Assembly (NCBI GenBank): GCA_002070395.1
Contig: MWDE01000012.1
Coordinates: 1-64,000 of the forward strand
Source of the DNA: Synergistetes bacterium ADurb.Bin155
GTDB lineage: Bacteria > Synergistota > Synergistia > Synergistales > Thermovirgaceae
Direction: 5' to 3'
DNA: 64,000 bases
This document shows positions 56,856 through 64,000 of this stretch, piece by piece. The position numbers and the translations under genes were made by a program. The number at the start of each line of letters is the position of its first letter. The stretch's first letter is position 1. The notes under the pieces were generated by a model, which saw only the letters and a list, made by a program, of their open reading frames with translations, did no database searches and had not been told where the DNA came from.

Positions 56856-56912
56856 AAGGATCACCTCTCACGACACAAGTTTATCAGAACAGCGACGGCG
56901 CTCTCACAATGA

Positions 56913-56938
56913 AAAAAGGGCCCCCGCGGGGGCCCTTC
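56913..56938 (-). terminator. groEL terminator
   Basis: AAGGGCCCCCGCGGGGGCCCTT (56917-56938) is a perfect hairpin followed on the minus strand by TTTTTTC. It lies 18 bases beyond groEL. Confidence 0.93.
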
Positions 56939-56955
56939 CTGTACTAGAGGGTCTA

Positions 56956-58632
<1,677 letters not shown>

Positions 58633-58923
58633 CTACTTCTCAAGGACGGCAAGGACGTCGCGCTCGCTGAGGATGAGCAGTTCCTCGCCTTCGATCTTGA
58701 CTTCGGTGCCACCGTACTTGCTGAAAAGGACCTTATCGCCCTTTTTGACCTCGAGCGGCAGTTTCTGCCCGTTCTCCAGGACCCTTCCGGAGCCGATGGC
58801 CAGGACTTCCCCCTCCTGGGGTTTCTCCTTGGCGGTGTCGGGGATCACGATGCCCCCCCTTGTCTTCTCCTCCTGGGTGAGGACCTTCACAACTATCCTG
58901 TCACCGAGCGGCTTCAACTTCAT
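58633..58923 (-). CDS. groES: Co-chaperonin GroES
   Basis: 96 residues beginning [14 protein letters not shown]; a mobile loop ([14 protein letters not shown]) that contacts GroEL is present. The frame extends to 58968, but ATG 58923 is nine bases from AGGGAGG and matches the family. ATG 58929 is an alternative only three bases from it. First gene of the groESL operon. Confidence 0.97.
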   Translation of the reverse strand: MKLKPLGDRIVVKVLTQEEKTRGGIVIPDTAKEKPQEGEVLAIGSGRVLENGQKLPLEVKKGDKVLFSKYGGTEVKIEGEELLILSERDVLAVLEK

Positions 58924-58961
58924 TTCCATACCCCTCCCTGCGGACATAGGTTGAAAAAATG

Positions 58962-58988
58962 TTAGCACTCAATAGCATCGAGTGCTAA
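58962..58988 (-). promoter_or_regulatory. CIRCE operator (HrcA binding site)
   Basis: TTAGCACTC-N9-GAGTGCTAA is present without a mismatch. It lies between the groESL promoter and groES, so HrcA repression relieved by heat stress is expected. The hrcA gene is not in the window. Confidence 0.97.
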
Positions 58989-59001
58989 ATGACCGCGAAT
59001 G

Positions 59002-59030
59002 ATATTAATAGGCTGGGCTTTCAATCTCAA
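59002..59030 (-). promoter_or_regulatory. groESL promoter
   Basis: Minus-strand TTGAGA (59030-59025), 17-base spacer, TAATAT (59007-59002). The start would fall just upstream of or within the CIRCE element, the usual arrangement for HrcA repression. Confidence 0.6.
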
Positions 59031-59107
59031 GGGGTTTGACCATACTTCCGGGGTAAATAACGTTGAAAAGGACGGTATTTCTCTATATTTTCCTAGTTTA
59101 CTTCCTT

Positions 59108-60142
59108 TTACGTGATCTTATCGGTCAGTGATGCCGAGGGATCCGGCGAGAGATCGGGTCCCGACGGGCCGGACCGAAGAAAGTTGAAAAGCCCGGCGGC
59201 GGCTATCATCGAGGCGTTATCGGTGCAAAGCTCAAGGGGCGGGATGAAAACGTTGTCCCCGAAACGGTCTCTGAAGGCCTTCCTGAGCGCCGAGTTGGCC
59301 GAAACCCCTCCGGAAAGGCAGACCCTCCCGACGCCGGTCAGCCTTGACGCGAGGACCATCTTTCCCAGCAGCGCCTCCACGGCGGCCTTCTGGAAGGAAG
59401 CGCAGATATCGGCCAAGGGAAGGCTCCGCTTTTCGCTTTTTATCCTGTTCACGGTCCACAACACGGCGGTCTTCAAGCCGCTGAAGCTGAACTCCACCCG
59501 ACCGGTCGTGCCCAGGGGCACCGGGAGATCGAAGGAATCGGGGTCGCCCGAGGCGGCGAGCCGGTCCACCTCGGGGCCACCCGGGTAAGGCAACCCCAGC
59601 ATCTTAGCCACCTTGTCGTAGCACTCCCCCGCGGCGTCGTCCCTGGTCCTCCCCAGGAGGGTGTAATCGCCCCATCCTTCCACCAGGATCACCTCGGTGT
59701 GCCCGCCGGATACGATCAGGCATAGGAAGGGCGTTTCGAGCCCCTCATGGGCTACGCGGTTCGCGAATATGTGGCCTTCCAGGTGGTTGACCCCCACCAG
59801 CGGGCAGCCCCAGGCCTGGGAAAGGCCCCTGGCCGTCATGAAGCCCACGATGAGCGACCCCATGAGCCCCGGCCCCGTGGTGACAGCCACGAGCCCCACC
59901 TGGCTCGATGGGGCCTCCACCCCGGCTTCGGCGAGGGCAGCTCTCAAAAGGGGGATGATGGCCTCCTGGTGCTTCCTCGAGGCGAGTTCCGGCACCACAC
60001 CACCGAAAAGAGCGTGGTCCTTCGCCTGGCTTGAGAGCAAGGAGGACCTCACCCGGCCGTCAAAACCCAGGACCGCGACCCCCGTATCGTCGCAGCTCGT
60101 CTCGATGCCCACCACGACCGGGCCGTGTCCCGGGGGGCTCAA
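59108..60142 (-). CDS. tsaD: tRNA threonylcarbamoyladenosine transferase subunit TsaD
   Basis: 344 residues, ASKHA-fold catalytic subunit that transfers the threonylcarbamoyl group onto A37. Metal-binding H120 and H124 (VNHLEGHIF), the GIETSCDDTGVA N-terminus, VSGGHTEVI and the C-terminal LSGGVSANSALR are intact. Start is TTG 60142, overlapping the TGA of the zinc-ribbon gene (TTGA); the longer frame above it has no conservation. Its partner step enzyme Sua5 is at 15.8-16.8 kb; TsaB and TsaE are outside. Confidence 0.95.
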   Translation of the reverse strand: MSPPGHGPVVVGIETSCDDTGVAVLGFDGRVRSSLLSSQAKDHALFGGVVPELASRKHQEAIIPLLRAALAEAGVEAPSSQVGLVAVTTGPGLMGSLIVGFMTARGLSQAWGCPLVGVNHLEGHIFANRVAHEGLETPFLCLIVSGGHTEVILVEGWGDYTLLGRTRDDAAGECYDKVAKMLGLPYPGGPEVDRLAASGDPDSFDLPVPLGTTGRVEFSFSGLKTAVLWTVNRIKSEKRSLPLADICASFQKAAVEALLGKMVLASRLTGVGRVCLSGGVSANSALRKAFRDRFGDNVFIPPLELCTDNASMIAAAGLFNFLRSGPSGPDLSPDPSASLTDKIT

Positions 60143-60321
60143 TGCCGACAACCGGGGCACCCCTGGCAGGAACCTGAACAGCCCTTCGACCCCTTGCCGA
60201 GGGGCGGCCCCGCTTCGTGGATGAAGGCCCTGGCGCCGCAGCTCGGGCAGCGGGAGGGGCGGCACCCGCTCGTGAACCGCTCTCCGCAGGAGGCGCACCG
60301 GAAAAGGTGTTCGGCGCTCAT
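60139..60321 (-). CDS. Small zinc-ribbon protein (FmdB-like)
   Basis: 60 residues. MSAEHLFRCASCGERF gives the first CxxC knuckle and CRPSRCPSCG the second, as in FmdB/zinc-ribbon proteins. The tail is unusual, with four more cysteines in GCSGSCQGCPGC. It starts inside the stop of the secreted-protein gene (ATGA at 60321) and its TGA overlaps the tsaD TTG, so three genes are translationally coupled. Function unknown; regulation or metal handling could be guessed but is not shown. Confidence 0.75.
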   Translation of the reverse strand: MSAEHLFRCASCGERFTSGCRPSRCPSCGARAFIHEAGPPLGKGSKGCSGSCQGCPGCRH

Positions 60322-60845
60322 TTCGCCGGCACGGTCCATTCGACGGAATCCTCCAGGTAAGCCATGGTCGTGGCCTTTCCGGGCGCCGCGCTCTCCAGGG
60401 GAACGACGATCGAAAGGATGCCCTCCGCACCGGAGGGGAGGTCACCCTCAGCGATGAAAGCCTTGTCCGTCAGGATATCTCCACGTTCCAGGCGCCTTCC
60501 CCCGATTGAAATATCGCACGGGTCGAAGGTCCAGAGCTTGTTGGCCTCGTAGCGGATGATGAAGAGGGCTTTCCCCTTGGCCTGGTCGGTTCCCCAGTAA
60601 CGAGAATACCAGGAAAGCCACTCGGGAGGCATTTCGGTGCCCCGTACGGCATGGGCCAGGGCTTTATCCACGTAAACAAAGAGGATCTTACCCCTCGCCC
60701 CGATCACGAGGTCGCCCAGGAGCTGACCCTCCGGGTAGAGCGTGACGCTCCGTTCCTTCACCAGTGTCTCCAGGTCGGCGGAAAAGGCGGCCGCCGCGGA
60801 GACCAGCAGGATCATCGCCGCTAAAAACAATATAGGCTTCCTCAA
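60318..60845 (-). CDS. Secreted or periplasmic protein of unknown function
   Basis: 175 residues with a clear signal peptide (basic MRK, hydrophobic core LFLAAMILLVSAAAA, cleavage likely near AFSA-D). The mature part is mixed alpha/beta with no motif I recognise; phrases such as WYSRYWGTDQAKGKALF and DPCDISIGGRRLERGDILTD may help a search. Start TTG 60845 has GGGAGG nine bases upstream. It begins the unit that continues with the zinc-ribbon gene and tsaD. The repeat array copy 2 starts 21 bases upstream of its start. Confidence 0.75.
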   Translation of the reverse strand: MRKPILFLAAMILLVSAAAAFSADLETLVKERSVTLYPEGQLLGDLVIGARGKILFVYVDKALAHAVRGTEMPPEWLSWYSRYWGTDQAKGKALFIIRYEANKLWTFDPCDISIGGRRLERGDILTDKAFIAEGDLPSGAEGILSIVVPLESAAPGKATTMAYLEDSVEWTVPAK

Positions 60846-60865
60846 AGGTTACAACCTCCCTTGGA

Positions 60866-61034
60866 GTAAAATCCGTAAATCGGAAAATCCGTGAATCGTA
60901 AACCGTTAATCGTTAATCGAAAAACCAAAATCGGAAAACGAGGATCAAAACCATGAATCGTGAATCGGAAACAAAATCCGTAAATCGTAAATCGGGAACC
61001 GTAAACCAGAAACCCAAGGCAAAGGCAAAAGTCG
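60866..61034 (+). repeat. Compound heptamer/hexamer repeat array, copy 2
   Basis: Read on the plus strand: AAAATCCGTAAATCG, then degenerate units GTGAATC/GTAAATC/GTTAATC interleaved with GAAAATCC-like spacers to about 61010. CCCAAGGCAAAGGCAAAAG (61012-61030) follows. It is more decayed than the other copies. Orientation is opposite to copies 1 and 3. It fills most of the gap between the secreted-protein gene and the four-helix-bundle gene; the rest (61035-61091) has a perfect small hairpin, ATCGGGG-TGA-TCCCCGAT, near 61064-61081. Confidence 0.88.
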
Positions 61035-61091
61035 GGAATCAGCTCGCCGTTAACGAGGAGATTATCGGGGTGATCCCCGATACTGTTCCCC

Positions 61092-61475
61092 TTAATCTCT
61101 AAGTGACCGAATCAACCCACAAAGCATTTGGAAAATCCTGTCGGCTTTTTTATAAATGGGACTCCCGTCTTGCAGATATCCCAGATCAGCGGCCAGGCGG
61201 CACTGGGTCTCCAGTTCTCCCAGCGAACCCCTAGCTATCATCAGGAACCGGAGAAAATCCTTCCTAGAACCTCTGCATGCGCCTTCTGCTATGTTGCTTG
61301 GAATTGATACCGCGCAGCGTCTCAACTGCCCGGTCAACCCGTAGCGTTCCTCCGAGGGGAAACCCTTTGTGGCTTTGTAAATATCCTTAGCCAGTTCCAT
61401 GGCTTGATTCCATACATCAAGATTACAATGAGGTCTCATACTTGTGGACAAATCGGAATAATCCCCCTTGATCAT
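61092..61475 (-). CDS. Four-helix-bundle protein of the 23S rRNA intervening-sequence (S23/IVP) family
   Basis: 127 residues. Family hallmarks are LRRCAVSIPSNIAEGACRGS and GSLGELETQCRLAADLGYL, in an all-helical basic protein. Such genes occur inside 23S rRNA insertions of some bacteria and as stand-alone genes; the fold matches Avd of diversity-generating retroelements, which binds reverse transcriptase and RNA. No rRNA or reverse transcriptase is here. Codons are visibly less GC-rich than in neighbouring genes. ATG 61475 (or 61439) is possible; the sequence just before 61475 is itself repeat-derived. It lies between two inverted repeat arrays. Confidence 0.85.
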   Translation of the reverse strand: MIKGDYSDLSTSMRPHCNLDVWNQAMELAKDIYKATKGFPSEERYGLTGQLRRCAVSIPSNIAEGACRGSRKDFLRFLMIARGSLGELETQCRLAADLGYLQDGSPIYKKADRIFQMLCGLIRSLRD

Positions 61476-61483
61476 TCATCGAT

Positions 61484-61918
<435 letters not shown>

Positions 61919-63500
61919 AAAGCCTCCACGATCCAGGCCCACTCAGGGCTCCCGGCCTTCCATGTGACCAGGGCGTAAGCCCCGGCGCCCAGCAGCAGCG
62001 GCAGTGCCATCCAGGAGCTCTTTGAAAGGATACTCCCGTAAAGAGGATAAGGAAACAGTATTTTCAGGCAAACCAGCAGCAGCCCCATCAGGCCCAACCC
62101 CAACGCCAGCGGGATGACCCAGTCCCGACGGAAGAGGCTCTCCGCGCTTTTTTGTCCCGGGAGCAGCCTCCAGGTCAGCAGCGCCGTCCCCGAAAAGGCC
62201 AGCGATGAAGCCAGGGCGAGGCCGTTTATCCCCATGGGCCTGATCAGGAGGAGGCTGAACACCACGTTGGCACCCACGCTGAAGGCAGTCACGATCATGG
62301 CCTCCCTGGGCAGACCCCGGGCGTAGAGCGCCCTGAGGAGGATCGTCGAGCAGGCCATCCCGGGAAGCCCGAGGGAGTACATTGCCAGGGCGCCGGCGGT
62401 CCCCCTCCACGCCCATTCGCCGAAGGCGGCCCGGAAGAAGAGCAGGTGGATGATCTCCCCGGAGAAAAGGACCATCCCCAGGGCCACGGGAAGGACGATG
62501 AAGAGGCCGTACCTCAGGGCCTCCCTCACGCCCTGGAAGAAGTCCTCCTCCCCCGCCAGGAGTTGCCGGGACAATTGGGGGAGTATGGCCTGGGATATGG
62601 CTATGACGAAGAGCCCCAGGGGCAGCTGGAGAACCCTGTCGGCATAGTTCAGGACCGAAATGGCCCCTTCCTCCAGGAACGATCCCAGCATGCGGCTGAT
62701 GAGGGGAATGAGCTGGTTCAGGGAGAGCCCCGCGGCGTAGGGGAGAAAGAGCCTCATCGCCCTTGAGAGGGCCTCGTTGTCCCTTCTCGGCATGGCCGGT
62801 ACCAGGAGGACCCCCTTTTTTGCCGACCAGGCCCACTGGAGGACCATCTGGGTCACCCCGCCCAGCAGTACTGCGTAGCCGAGGCCCCAGACCCCCCACC
62901 GGAGTGTTACAATCGCCAGGAAAACGATGAAGACGCCGTTGCTCAGGGCGGGGGCTATAGCCGGGACGAAGAAGCAGTCCAGGCTGTTCAGTACCCCCAT
63001 GGCGAGAGCCGCGACGGAGATGAAGACCAGGAAGGGGAACATGAGGCGCGTCAGCGACACGGCCGCCCGGGTCCCCTCGGCGTCAAAGCCAGGCGCCATG
63101 ACCCTCACCAGGATGGGGGCCGCTATCATGCCCGCGGCGGTCACGATGACGGTGGCGGCGAGAAGCACCGAGAAGATCTGCCTGGCCAGGGAACGGGCGG
63201 AAGCAGGGCCGTCCTTCGCTAGGGTCCTGGAGAACTCGGGCACAAAGGCGGCCGAGAGGGCCCCTTCGGCCAGCAGCCTCCTGGAGAGGTTCGCCAGCGT
63301 GTAGGCCACGAGGAAGGCGTCCAGTTGACGTGTCGCCCCGAAGAGGGCCGCCGTCAGGACCTCCCTGGCGAGGCCCAGGACTCGGCTCAGGAAGGTCCCG
63401 GCCATCATCCTGAGGGAGTGACGGACCATCCTGGAACCAGGGGAACTCATATCAGGACACCAGCCTTCGGCGCGGGGTACGCACGAAAGGGTGAAGGGCC

Positions 63501-63977
63501 ATGGAAGGGACCACCTTTGTATGGGGCATGGGAAATGAACTCATGGGAGACGACGCCGTCGGCATCCGTGCCGCCGAGATGGTCGAGGCCCGGGCCCTGC
63601 CATGGGTCCGCGTCTTCCTCTGCGGCGTCCTCCCCGAGAACCACCTGGCCCCTCTCAGGGAGACCCCCCCGGAAACCCTCCTCATCATCGACGCGGCCGA
63701 TTGCGGCGGTGAACCGGGGGAGGCGCGCCTCCTCGGGCTCCGGGACGTGGAAGGCTCGGCCCTCTCCTCCCACGGCATCCCCCTTTCGGTCCTCCTCGTC
63801 CCCTTCGAAGGGGCGACTCGTATAAGGATCATAGCCATACAACCCGCCTTCACGGGGCTCAGGGAAGGCCTTTCGCCGCCGGTCGAGGCCGCCGCCGCCA
63901 GGGTGGCCGAGGCCGTCTGCGACGGAACCTGGGGCGAGATCCCACCCCTTCACAGCGAAAACCTTTCTCCCAGGTAG
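63501..63977 (+). CDS. Hydrogenase maturation endopeptidase
   Basis: 158 residues, the only plus-strand gene. GMGNELMGDDAVGIRA carries the nickel-recognising acidic residue of the HybD/HycI family, IIDAAD the second, and SSHGIPLSVL the histidine. The IIAIQPAF segment resembles the HycI branch that processes energy-converting hydrogenase large subunits. It removes a C-terminal peptide after nickel insertion. ATG 63501 has AAAGGG upstream. Divergent from murJ with a 50-base gap. Hydrogenase genes may lie beyond the window edge, which is 23 bases away. Confidence 0.88.
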   Translation: MEGTTFVWGMGNELMGDDAVGIRAAEMVEARALPWVRVFLCGVLPENHLAPLRETPPETLLIIDAADCGGEPGEARLLGLRDVEGSALSSHGIPLSVLLVPFEGATRIRIIAIQPAFTGLREGLSPPVEAAAARVAEAVCDGTWGEIPPLHSENLSPR

Positions 63978-64000
63978 AATTTCCTCGCCGCTTCGCTTTC

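Overview
The window is one end-to-end chromosomal segment of a GC-rich, diderm, anaerobic bacterium. It is almost entirely single-stranded in its coding: every gene but the last one is on the minus strand. The gene set (Rex, a two-gene radical-SAM pair next to rng, MinCDE, membrane pyrophosphatase, a sodium-dependent NSS transporter, an iron alcohol dehydrogenase, a hydrogenase maturation peptidase, an RpoC of 1653 residues) fits an amino-acid-fermenting Synergistota-like lineage best; that assignment is inference from gene content and would need a marker-gene tree.

Layout, in coordinate order (transcription runs right to left). 1-12.1 kb: tuf (only its first 25 codons), fusA, rpsG, rpsL, an L7Ae-family gene, rpoC and rpoB, with near-consensus promoters before rpoB and before the L7Ae gene. 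12.2-12.75 kb: tRNA-Leu(CAG) with its own promoter, then an unusual compound heptamer/hexamer repeat array. 12.75-15.4 kb: iron alcohol dehydrogenase and NSS transporter, each a separate unit. 15.75-42.8 kb: a tightly packed run of co-directional genes, many with 4-base start/stop overlaps (lapA-like, recJ, rel, dtd, MBL hydrolase, radC, mreBCD, mrdA, minCDE, rodA, two radical-SAM-linked genes, rng, smc, trmN6-like, rsmI, metG, tatD, tgt, sua5), ending in a terminator. 42.8-51.3 kb: an orphan radical SAM gene, yajC-secD-secF, rqcP-rex and dnaG-sigA. 51.4-60.8 kb: membrane pyrophosphatase, a MobB-like gene, an AI-2E-family permease, guaA, groES-groEL under a perfect CIRCE element, tsaD, a zinc-ribbon gene and a secreted protein. 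60.85-61.92 kb: a small four-helix-bundle (23S rRNA intervening-sequence family) gene lying between two opposed copies of the compound repeat array. 61.9-64 kb: murJ, whose last codons are made of the repeat, and divergently a hydrogenase maturation peptidase.

Functionally the long run joins cell elongation (MreBCD, PBP2, RodA), division-site placement (MinCDE), chromosome structure (SMC), stringent response (Rel), and tRNA/rRNA modification or proofreading (Tgt, Sua5, Dtd, RsmI, TrmN6-like), so growth-linked expression of the whole set is likely.

The most unusual content is the repeat family. Three copies of the same compound architecture (heptamers close to CGTGAATCG/CGTAAATCG, followed by CAAGGC-type hexamers) occur within 64 kb; two are inverted around a four-helix-bundle gene of lower GC. 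This looks like a mobile or self-propagating repeat cassette. Other notable points are a GMP synthase whose glutaminase domain has lost its catalytic histidine, two large insertions in RpoC, a candidate Rex autoregulatory operator, and very frequent TTG start codons.
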